From contig JAKZAN010000007.1 of assembly GCA_023053545.1 (NCBI GenBank), positions 3,410,001-3,474,000 of the forward strand: DNA of 64,000 nucleotides, given 5' to 3'. Within the stretch, counting starts at the first letter, position 1; each line of letters opens with the position of its first letter. The notes beneath the pieces are model-generated. The model saw only the letters and a list, made by a program, of their open reading frames with translations. It was not told the DNA's origin and made no database searches. This document shows positions 35,001 through 47,000 of this stretch, piece after piece. The stretch comes from Lepidurus packardi (taxonomy: Eukaryota > Arthropoda > Branchiopoda > Notostraca > Triopsidae). Both the position numbers and the translations under genes were made by a program.

Positions 35001-38000
35001 TCGTATGTCGAAAAGTCTACAACGCAAGAACGTTACCAACCCTGATAACGTAAATCGTAAGCTCTTATTTCGATAGCGAAAACTCTCGCATACCTCTCGA
35101 TTTAAGCCATTCTCGTTCAACAAAATGTCCGGCGACGATTCAGAACTCGAAACCGAAATGATGGACGACCCGAAGTTATTGAAACGACTTCGAACCGTCA
35201 GTAAACAAAATCTCCTTCAACTCACCGACGAAATTCAAAGTCACATCGACCGTCGCAAAAGTCGCAGTGCCCTTCGAGTGCTACAGAAACAACTGCAAGC
35301 CAAATTGGACGACTGCAAAAGCTTCAATTCGAAATATATCGAAGCCGCTAATTTAAACGCTCAACAAATTAAAACGGCTAACCTATACTACGCCACCATC
35401 GAGAAAACCGCTCAATCGTACTTCGACAAAATCGGAGAATACTTTCAAAACTATCAAACTGACGCCCCATCCTCCGGAGAATCTCGAAATTCCCAAAAGT
35501 CAGCATCTGACGACGAAAGTGGCGACGACGATAGTTCCGGCAGTGAAGCCCAATTCCAGCTGCCACGCCCTTCAAAACGACGCCCTAACGTAGATATCGA
35601 AAAAATTTGCGATAAGAAATTCCAAGAGATGGAAAGTAAACTCCTAACACGCTTTGAAAGGCTTCTGATCAGCCACTCACGTCAACCAGATCCATATGCG
35701 CAAGAAAATTACCATGCTCCTAACCGCACCCCACCAAACTTCGAATCCGCACCACGACAATTTAGATTATTTTCCGCATCCGAGGTCAGCGAAGCCAGTA
35801 GTAAAAACGCTACGAGGACTTATCCCGATTCTTGGATTTTCGAACAAACCCATACCGGGCGCGGACACGCCTCGAACTGCTGCAACGGTCAGCTGTCTAA
35901 AGTCGACATTAAACCATTCTCAGGCGATCCAAAGGATTGGCCCTTATTTATTGCGAACTTTAAAAGTATGATTCACGACGTACTCCCAACAGACGACCAA
36001 CGTATAGCTTACCTGCGGGAATTGTTAGCCCCTGACGTCCGTAAAAGCATCGCACACTGTCTAACCAATCCTTCGCATTATCATAAGGCACTCCAAGATC
36101 TGCGTAGACGTTACGGTAATCCCCAACTAATTTGCGGAGAATATATCAAAACCCTTTTGAATTTACCGTACGTAAAAGCTAACGACTTTCAGTCCCTCAA
36201 AACGTTTGCCACCGAGTTACACGGCGCAGTTTCGATGTTGGAAGACGACGGATATACCAATGACGTTGATTCCACAGCAACTCTGGAGCAAATCCTTACG
36301 AAATTACCTAACAATTTACGAAACAAATGGGGAAAGAAAACTATGTACATGCAGCCCAAAAGGCCTGGTCTCCGCGACTTGGACGCTTGGCTCGACGACA
36401 TGGTTATGGGAAGCAAGTTTTGTCCTCCCATTACAAAACCCCAGCGCGATAACTCGTCACGTGAAGCTACGAAGCAGACTGATCAAAAGAAATCCCACGT
36501 CAAAGACAAAGGACTCGTCTTAACAACTACGATAGATGCTTCCCAAGCTCTTACTTGTTCGTTCTGCGACAACGCTCACAAAAATTCTTCATGCCCAACA
36601 CTACGTAACATGACCGTAGACAAACGAATCGAATTAGCCAAAACTAAGAAATGCTGTTTCAGATGCTTGAGTCCAAGCCACATAAGTAAGGATTGTAAGC
36701 AAACGAAAACCTGCAATCAAGACGGTTGTAAAGGACGCCATAATCCATTGCTTCATGGTGCCCCTCGCGTTTACGGCAACAACCCGAATAACAGCCCTCC
36801 TACCGACAACGCCCCAAAAGAAGCTTCACCTCATGTTGGCCACATATCCCAAGAAGTAAAGGAAAGAATACTTCTGGCCGTCGTACCAATTACCCTAGTA
36901 AATAACGACAAAACCCTCCAAACGTACGCCTTGCTGGATTCCGGCTGTCAATCAACATTAATCAAACAAGAAGCCGCAAAACTCCTCGGCCTAAAGGGCG
37001 AACCACGACTTCTCCGTCCCGGTACTTTCCACGGAAAAGATCCCGTTTTTCACGGCGAAATAGTCAAGCTTTCGATACAGTCCAGAGACATGAGTACCCG
37101 TTTCGACAATGTCACCGCCTTAAGTGTCCCCGTCCTCCAAGGCACCCGTGACAGAATCTATTGGCCAAAAGAAAAGCTTCAATGGCAACACATTGCCGAT
37201 CTCGAAATTCCCCCGTTAGACGCTAGTAAAGTAATGGTCATCATAGGAAGAAATGTTGGCGACGCTCACGACGTTTTTGATAAACGAAAACCCCCGAAAG
37301 GACAGCAAGGACCGAAAGCAATACTAACGCCCTTTGGTTGGTGCGTCGTAGATGACTACCCTATGAAATCCAAGAAATCACGAGATGAAATATCCGTCTT
37401 TCACGTTCATTTCAGCTACGATGACGACTCCTCTATTCACAACTCTCTTCAACGCTTCTGGGAAATTGAAACGTCCGGCACTGTTAAACATTCGCTTCTC
37501 CCTGTTGACGAAGAAAAGGCCATAAAATCACTTCAAGAAACAACCAAAAATATCGGCGATCGTTACGAGATTGGTCTCATGTGGAAGAATAACCCTCCAA
37601 TGCTGCTAAACAACTACGCTTACGCGTTAGACCGCTTCTCTTCTTTGGAAAAACGTCTCATTCGAGATACCAACCTCTGCCAACAGTACGAGAAAACGAT
37701 AAAGGAATACCTCGATGCCGGTTACGCGGAAAGAGCTGAACCGCTTAACGAAGCCTCAGGAAGAATTTGGTACCTTCCACACCATGCTGTCGTAAATCCT
37801 AACAAACCTGGGAAAGTTCGTGTCGTATTTGATGCCTCTGCCAAATTCAAAGGAAGCTGCCTAAACGATTTTCTACTCAAAGGTCCGGACTTCCTCAACA
37901 CTTTACTCCAACCTTTCCTGTTATTTCGCTCACGACCAGTTGCAGTGTCAGCTGATATTGCAAAAATGTACCACCAAGTGCGCGTACCCGATGAAGACAA

Positions 38001-41000
38001 ATCCGCCCTTCGATTTATATGGAAGAAACCTGGTTCCGAGAACAAACCCGAAATTTTCCAAATGCGAGTCCACGTATTCGGCGCGGTGTCAAGCCCAGCA
38101 ACGTGCATGTACGCACTCCAACGAACTGCAACGGACAATCGTCAACTTTATCCGAAAACCGCAGACAAAATTTTCTCTAACTTCTACGTTGATAATTATT
38201 TAGATTCCTTTGACACGACAACCGAAGCGGTGGATGCCTCCCGAGAAATTACCGAACTATTATCCAAAGGAGGATTTACCTTGACTAAGTGGACGTCAAA
38301 TTCACGCGAAGTCCTGAAAACCATCGATCCCGGCGGCTGGATCAATCCAGAATTGAATTTAAACAATGACGACCTACCAACTGAAAGAACACTAGGTGTT
38401 TTATGGAATTGCGAAGATGATACCTTCGTTTTCAAAGTAAATTCGACCAAACCGGCCAAAACCAAGCGCGAAATCCTTAGCCACGTCTCAAGCATATACG
38501 ACCCATTCGGTTTCCTCGCACCGCTGTGTTTACTTGCAAAGATAATTCTTCAATCCTTATGGCGACATGGAACCAATTGGGATGAAGAACCACCTCCACA
38601 AATCCTTGATGATTGGGACAATTGGCGTCGATCTTTACAATCATTGGACCAACTTAAAATTCCACGTTGTTTACGTTGCAATGGAAAACCCACCTCTCTC
38701 CAACTGCATATATTTTCGGACGCCTCCGAAGACGGGTATGGCGCTGTGGCTTATCTTCGAACAACTCACCTCACTGAACAACCCGAAGTTCGTTTTGTAA
38801 TAAGTAAGACCCGCGTGGCACCGATAAAACATGTGACTATTCCTCGTCTCGAACTTTGCGGAGCAGTCCTTAGCGTACGACTGGCATGTTTGATTTGTCC
38901 CGCCGTTGGCGTAGCCCTCAATCGAGTCACCTTCTGGTCGGACTCCAAAACGACTTTACAATGGATCTATAGTACGAAACGCAAGTTTAAAGCGTTTGTC
39001 GGAAATCGCGTTAGCGAAATTTTGGAATCAACCAACGCTACACAATGGAGACATGTTCCTGGAACTTTCAACCCCGCGGACATCTGTAGTCGAGGATCTT
39101 CGGCCGACTCTCCCGAATTTCAAACATGGTTTACTGGACCGAAATTTTTGTTAAGGGATAGTGAAGACTGGCCTTCAAACTTTGAGTTTGCGGAACCGGA
39201 AGACGATGAAATAAACGTTGATCCGTGGATTGGAACAATCGAACATAGCGAACAAAGCATAATCACGCCTTTACTGGAGCGTTATTCCAGCATCACGAAG
39301 ACACTTCGTGTCATCGCTTTCGTGTTACGTTTCATAGACCGAGTCAAACAGGCGTCTAAACGAGAAACGACCATAAATCCTGCGCGTCCTAAATATTTAA
39401 CGGCGAATGAATTAAAAAAATCAATGCAAGTTTGCGTTCGGTCTGCTCAAGAGCAAGAGTTTCACAAGGAAATCCGCGCAATCGTGAAAAATGGCTCAAC
39501 ATTCAAAGAGTCCAGCATCGTTAAGTTAGCTCCATTTCTCGATGAAGACCACATTTTGCGTATCGGCGGACGTTTAAAAAACAGTAGCCTCGAACATGAC
39601 GCGAAACACCCTGTTATTCTCCCTTCGAAACATCGTCTAACCGAATTACTTATCATAGATGCCCATATGAATCTCGCGCACGCATCCACGGAACGAACTT
39701 TGCACGAATTGAGAAGCAAATTCTGGATTATAAAAGGAAGACAAACCGTCAAGTCAGTCCTCAAACAATGTGCCTATTGTAAGAAAGGCAAAGCCAAGCC
39801 GAATCCACCATTCATGGCCGACTTACCCGTGGCACGAGTTGAACCGTTTAATCCGCCTTTTACATTTACCGGAATCGATTTCTTCGGACCACTGCTCGTT
39901 ACGGTAAAACGATCTACCGAAAAGCGATGGGGTTGTTTGTTCACCTGTATGACAACTCGCGCAATTCATCTTGAATTATGCCATAAACTCGACGCCGACT
40001 CATTCTTACTGTCCTTCCGAAGATTCATCGCAAGAAGACGTACCCCAGCCAAATGTTTTACTGACAACGGTACTAACTTCGTTGCCGGCGAGCGAGAAAT
40101 ACGAGAAGGAATTGAAAACTGGAACAAAGAGAAGATAGCAAACGCCATGTCAGCGAAAGGGATCGAGTGGCAGTTCACACCTCCCGCAGCGCCACACTTC
40201 GGTGGATCGTGGGAAAGACTCATTAAATCGGCAAAAATCGCACTTGCTGCTGTACTGAAAGGGCAAAAGACTAACGACGAGATTCTTTACACCGTTTTCA
40301 CCGAGATTGAGTCTCTGCTCAATGGACGCCCTCTTACGTATTTAAGTGTGGACCCTAGCGATCCAGATCCTTTAACTCCGAACCATTTTCTGTATGGTGA
40401 ACGCAAAACAAATGCTCCACCCGATGTCATCCACGAAAAGGAAATTCTATCTCGAAGACGTTGGCGCGCGGCACAAGCAATCACGAATCAATTCTGGCGA
40501 CGGTGGATAAAAGAATATCTTCCTCTTTTGACTGAACGCAAGAAATGGTCACTGAAGCAAGAAAACATCAAAGTTGGAGATATAGTTCTCGTAGTCGACG
40601 TTAATACACCACGAGGTCACTGGCCGATCGGACGCGTTACGCAAGTATTTCCAGGCAAAGACCAAATCGTGAGAACCGTGGAAGTTAAAACCCAGCATGG
40701 AACTTATATTCGACCTGCGACTAAATTATGCGTATTTGAAAAGCAATCTGACACCGAGGCGACTTAAAGTTTTTAATCTCCGATGTAAAACGGGGGCCGG
40801 GATGTTCCTGACCGTAACTACGACAAATATTTCTGACCTCTTAACCTCCCTTGACATGACTCAACTTCTTTCCGAGAAAGGTTCTTCTTCCAGACATTTC
40901 TGGTTTCTCTAGACAAATCAACGTTGTTTCTCGACCTTTCTTTCTACCTATATATTCTTGCATGAAACTAGTGATAAAACGAACAACAAACAGACATAGA

Positions 41001-44000
41001 CAGTATCGACAGCCCGTTTTCCTTACCGTAGCACGACTTCGACGAAACCCGATATGTGTAGTGTAGTGTTTTTAGTCTAGTGAAATAAAGTTAAATAACC
41101 AAATCTTCGACTTCGTTTAAATACCCGTGGCTCGTAAATTTATCGCGAACAAAAATGATGTCTCATTTTCTTTTTTTTCTGTTTTCCTTTCCCTTTTTTT
41201 GTCTATTGGCCTGGACTTTCGTTCTTCGTGAGATAGCGTCTAACACAAACTGGGGCTCGCGAGGATTTTCGCTTCGTTGTAGCCGTGAGTCCGCAAGTTC
41301 AGGTAGGAAGCTGTCGTCAAAGAAGCGTTTCAGTTTGGGAAACATGTCTTTGCTCCAAAAGTCTCTATCCCGTTTGATTCTTTCGACATGCATGTCATTT
41401 GGACACCATACAACAAAATCAAACCACTGTCTACCAGTAACTTCAAGTTGTCCTTGAATTTGGTAGTAGTAGTGGTGGTTCTTGTTGATCCTTAGCTTGC
41501 GGTTTTCGCCAGGCAGTAGTCCAATTGACTGTTTCTTTTCGGAAATAACGAAGTCATAAAGGTTTTCCGCGTTTTTTGCACTGCTTGGGCACTTGATCTC
41601 AATCAAGCCATCCTTTTCGACTACACCATCGGGAGATGCACCCAAGTAGCCGTATTCAGGGTGTACCCATAGCCCGGAAGGTTGGACAGTAACTTTTTTT
41701 AAGTTTTCGTACGCTTTCCTCGCTTCAGGTTCTTTACACTTGCCGTACTCTGTAGCTTCTGAAGTCCAGCTGGACGGGAGCATAATTGCTTTCAAAACAT
41801 TTTTGCGAGGAGTAGAATCCCGCAATTTACAAACCTTCCCGAATAACGAGGCAGTTACTCTGTTTCGTCTACCTTCTATCCACTCAGGGCAACTTCCCTG
41901 GGCGCGGGTCTTTTCTTCCAGTGACACAATTTCTTCTGATGTAAGCTGCAGAAGATGACGTATTCGATCTGCTTCTCTTTCAAGAGAATCAGGGTCCAAG
42001 TCTGTGTTTCCGTAATGAAGGTCCAAACCTCCAGAAGGCTCTCCACCCTGAACAACATCAGCAGAAACTGCTGTGTTTTGCCGTTCTTGAGACGATCTAG
42101 AATAACGCTCTCTTCCTGCTCTGGTGCTTGCAAGGTGTTTTAACTCAAATGCGTCAAGCACAGGAGAAGTAACTTTATATTTCTTTAAAATGGGAACATG
42201 AAATCCTCTCCCATAAAGGAAATTCAACACAGCACCATAGCAGCGGTGCGTGTACGCTCCCCTTTGCGAGCGAAGAATTTGCTTTCCGCCAACAATTTTG
42301 GCAACACTAGACATGAACCTCTCTGCTGCGTTTGTAGTCACCTCTTCTAACAAATTGTGACTTTTCTTTCTCACGTAATCAAGTGCTGCACAAACTTCAC
42401 GGTAGAGGTTCGGATCTATCTTGCTTATCTTGTTTTGTCCAGCAAACTCACAGCCCTTCTTCCCGGGCAAGGGTTTCTCGCAAGATCGGTGGTCCCCAAG
42501 TAAGTAATGCTTCGGACCATTGTCCAAGGCCTTGCAGAGGTCCTCAGCGGTACCCTTATTTCGCGCATTTCTTTTTATCGCACCTCGGGCAGCACGTGTA
42601 AGTTTCGAAATAAGGGACTTCACGAGTACCCTTCTGTACTTGATGTTTTTGGCCTGAATCAAGTAAAGCTTCTTTGTGTAATTCTTGATTACGTGATTGG
42701 CGCATTCGATTTTTTTGGGAAGCTTCTGACTTCTAGGCGTAGTTGCCAAGATTTTATTGAAAGTCGAAGAATCTCCGTCCCCAATAAAATGAGAAATACG
42801 TACCTTATACTTTTTTTCACATTCTCTTATTCCTTTGCTCAGGATGTCCGCTTCCATAGCTGTGGAGGGACCGTCCCAGTTTTTAAAACATTGATGGGGT
42901 GTTGGCGCTTGTTGTAAACGGGCAGCTCTGGTACAAACCGAACAAAACTTGTTGCGAGTGTCAACGTATAGTACTTTGTTTGTATATGCACCAATTAGCA
43001 CACCCACGCCAGATTTTGCTGTATAGCGGGTTCCGTGACTTCGTTGGGACCATCCACCGTCACCGATAACGGTGATCAGTGGGAACCCTTCGTCATCAAC
43101 GTCGCCTGCAGCTATAGCAGCTTCTATCTCTTCTTCCATCGCTTCACGCGTTGCTTCTTCTACTTCTTTGTGCCAAATTTCACCAACGGAGTGCTCCTTC
43201 TTACAAAATGTTTTTTTAGTCATGCAAGGTACACTAATGACTGAGCAAAGTTCCTCTAAAACATGATGCCCAGCACCCACCGCTACCAATCCCCAAGTCA
43301 TTAGAGTGTTTATGGATAAAAATTTCTTGTTATGTGGCAAAATTATATCCTCTTCGTCATCAGATGTAGCCATCCTTTTCTTCGGATTAGTCATTTTTCT
43401 GAAGCCTCTCTCTGAATCAATATACCACTCAGTTTGACATGCATCGCACCGTAGAAATAATGCGGTGAAAAAACCTTTCCTCAATTCTCTGCGAAAAATT
43501 AACCTACCTTTGCATGATTCGCCATGAGTCAAGAATACTTGTGCTGTAAGCTGGACGACATGCCCTAAGTCAACTATTCTTCTGCCTTTCACCCCACGCA
43601 ACAACTCAGGTTGACTGAAAGCAGCTTCCTCTATATTCAGCTGAACTGCTTCAGTTTCCGCCTGGTCAAAACTTGCAGAAGTAATTTCGTCAGATAATAA
43701 ATCTTCATCATTACTTCGTTCAGCCACAGGGCTACTTTGTTCAGTAATGGCGTTCGCCTAGGATAATGGAGTTAGCGTTATGAATTTCATGGGATTGACT
43801 AGTACTAGTCACTAAAATCACTCACCTGGCTATACTGTTTTTTCTCATCTACAATTATCCGTTCAAGTTTCACCCCACGCAACAACTCAGGTTGACTGAA
43901 AGCACCTTTCTCTATATTCAGCTGAACTGCTTCAGTTTCCGCCTGATGGTCAAAACTTGCCGAAGTAATTTCGTCAGATAATAAATCTTCATCATTACTT

Positions 44001-47000
44001 CGTTCAGCCACAGGGCTACTTTGTTCAGTAATGCCGTTCGCCTAGGAGAATGGAGTTAGCGTTATGAATTTCAAGGGATTGACTAGTACTCAGTAAGTCA
44101 CTAATCACTAACCTGGTTATACTGTTTTTTCTCCTCTACAATTATCCGTTCAAGTTTTTCACGTTGAATACGGAGGTACTCACGGGGATTTTTTTTCTTC
44201 CTCTTGAAATGGCCCGAATTTCTCTTAGAACCCATCTCAGAATAAATAGAAAAACCAAGTCACATGCGTTTTCGCGTACTGACGAATAAAGATTGTTTAG
44301 GCAAGAGATTCTTTTGATAAAACCCTTTCCTATATAACGCGTCTGTCCTCGCCTTTGTAGTTTACCCATTCTTTTATTGCCTGACGGGGAGAAAAGACTA
44401 GTGAAAGAATAAATGGATAAATAGTAATAAAAGGGTCATCGAGTTGACGGTATTTGGCTTGACCTCAGGTTACAAGGGAGAGTCATTTTCTGTAAGTAGC
44501 CGAAATAAAGTTACCCATTACATTAGCAGGCTACGCGCAGTCTAGCAGTGACTACTTAGCGTCAGTGTTTTTTTAATTATCTTCATTGATTATTGGTACG
44601 TAATTTTCATTATGTTTAGTTTAGTGAAATTATTTTAGAGTATTTATCAATAGGGATGGATCCGTTTATGCGGCAGTTTGCAGAAAATCTAATGGGTAAC
44701 GCCAGATTGCTGCTAATTCGGGAGGAAGAAGAGCGAGGAAGAAGCGGAGTAAGCAGAGGCCGCAGTATTCAGGGTTATGTAAATTACCGTGATCGACGCG
44801 ATTTTACGCACCCCTATAATGGCCGTGCTCGGGTATCGCAGCACGGCAGAATCAGGCCGGAGGTACCGCAGGCTACAAACTTTGCACCGCGAGGCGCGAA
44901 TCCGCGTTTCTTGGAGGAAAATGACAATACTAGGGCTTATACAAGGAACCAAAGAAGACGCGAGAGACGTCAACAAGTAGATGTTGGCATGGAAAACTTC
45001 TTCAGGGATCTAGGTCGCCATATCTCTGACGGAAACATTGATTTGCCTGACAACATTCGCTCTTTTTACATGTTGCAAGCGCATCTCACTCCCGAAAACG
45101 GAAGCAACGGCGTAAGAGCTCCTCCTGATCAGGAATTTCGACAGATGTCCATTAACGAGAATGAAGAACAAAAGAAAATGGAATAACAATTCAATTGTAC
45201 TCAGAAAAATAATCTTCTGAAGTGGTGGAATACAAGTAGATTAGATGGGATAAATCGTTGTTTTGTTGAAGAAACTACTGTTTTTAGAACACCCAGAAAC
45301 TTATTTATTCAATAAATTAAGCAAGGGGACGCTCTAAAGTATGCTTCCTCATGCAAGTATAATTAATTGTTTAGCCAACAAGTTCAGGTTCTTTTATTAC
45401 TCAATAATATAAACTTGAAAAATCATATAACTGGTTAATAGATATAAAATTGATAACAGAAAAGGAAAGAAAGTACCATGTATTTAGTATAAACATAAAT
45501 ATCCGTAATAAAATCATTATTTCATGTCATGTTTACGCTTTTTTCCGCTACTGCAGCAAACCGTATGGTAATATCTGATATAAAATGCAAGGGGGCGTAG
45601 CCTTCATACGGGGTTTCTATTTGACTAGTACGCCATCTGTTGTTAGCCACGCTAACATTGCCTATCCTCTAGGGAAGCAGCGGTGTCCCCATCTATTATC
45701 GGAAAAAATCCTGGAACATGTGTATACCGGGGCCTTAAGGTCATCACGGATAATACCGCGGTCACCTACCTCTTTCACAAACAGGAGGTCAATGCAAAAT
45801 TTAGCCGGTGGGTTCTTGCTCTTCAGGAATATGACATTACCTTCCAGCACAGAAAAGGAAAAGCCAATGTTGTCGCAGATGCCCTATCGCGCTCACCCAC
45901 AGGAGCCGGCGAAGAAACTCAGCCACCAGACCACATGGCTATTTGCACGCTATTATACAAAGTCCAACCTTCAGTACTCTTGGCTGAGCAGTACACCGAT
46001 CCGCAGTTCTCGCATCTATTATTGCTCTTAAACGACCCCGCAGCCTTATCCAAAGTTCCTGACAGCGACGGTATTTCCACTCAATTCTCGCTTCGCCACG
46101 GGCTACTTTACCGGAAAGGTAATGGCCGAGGTCGAAAGTTGCTGCTTGCGTTACCCCGAACGTTCCGTCGGGACGTTCTGCGTAGCTGTCACGACAGTTT
46201 TGCAGGAGGCCATCTCGGTCTTACAAAAACCTTAGACAAAGTTAAGTCCCGATACTGGTGGCCCAGGCTTACCTCAACGGTTCGACGGTATGTTAAATCT
46301 TGCCGCACCTGTCAACAAAGGAAGATTCCCCCCGGCCCACCACTAGGCTTCTTGCAACCAATTCCTCCTCCGGATCAACCATTCCGTCTGCTGGGCATTG
46401 ATCACGTTGGCCCTTTTCCTCTCACTCCCCGTGGAAATCGGCACTTGCTAGTTGCGATCGACTACCACAGTAAATGGGTCGAGGTACGAGCCGTTCCCGA
46501 TACATCCTCTAAAAATGTTGTTGACTTTCTCATGGAACAAATAATCCTACGGCATGGAACACCTGAGGCGCTGATTAGCGATAGAGGAACAGGATTTACC
46601 GCACGTCAGATGGAAGAAACCCTAGAACGCCTGAAAATCCGGCATTCGATGACAGCCGCCTATCACCCCCAAGCAAATGGGCTCTGTGAGCGAGTTAATC
46701 GTACACTGACCGAAATCGTTGCAGGTTTGATCGAATCCGACCAGCATCAATGGGATTCCTTAGTCCAAACAGCGGCCTTCTGTGTCAATACTGCCATGCA
46801 AGAAACCACCGGAATAAGCCCGTTTCAATTGGTATATGGACGTCTTCCAGTGTTACCCGAAGAGACGCTATTCCCGTGGCCGGAAGATGTATGGATGTAT
46901 GGAAGAGGACCAAGGTTGAAGGAAGCATTTTTGTTCATGGAAGTGGTATAAAAAGATACGCCAATGTACAGACGAGGCAGTTGGGTTTTAGACCAAGCAA

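Larger units (their letters stand above)
34597..41151 (+). mobile_element. BEL/Pao LTR retrotransposon, recent insertion
   Basis: A 6,555-bp element with two 349-bp LTRs that I read as identical, a 5-bp duplication AAAAT (34592-34596 and 41152-41156), a tRNA-Gly primer site and one 1,880-codon frame. The identical LTRs imply recent insertion or conversion. It landed seven bases beyond the stop codon of the TTAA-element transposase (minus strand), so that gene's coding sequence was spared. Confidence 0.96.
33199..45734. mobile_element. 12.5-kb TTAA-duplicating DNA transposon (Kolobok-like) with transposase-YqaJ
   Basis: Both ends carry GGCCCCGGTATACA in inverted orientation (33199-33212 and 45721-45734). 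The target TTAA is present on each side (33195-33198 and 45735-45738). Removing the element and one TTAA rejoins the gypsy RNase H frame exactly. TTAA duplications are known for piggyBac and Kolobok. The encoded transposase is of the Mutator-like type and not piggyBac, so Kolobok-like is my inference. About 6 kb of its length is original; the rest is the BEL/Pao insertion. It holds two divergent genes (44235 leftward, 44656 rightward) and a fold-back element near its left end. Confidence 0.88.

Noticed and set aside
41155-43266. Plus-strand frames opposite the YqaJ gene
   Set aside because: All lie antisense to the 864-codon exon, without domains of their own.
33195-45738. piggyBac assignment for the TTAA element
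   Set aside because: The TTAA site fits, but the ends are not CCC-starting and the encoded protein has no piggyBac-type transposase; its motifs are Mutator-like.
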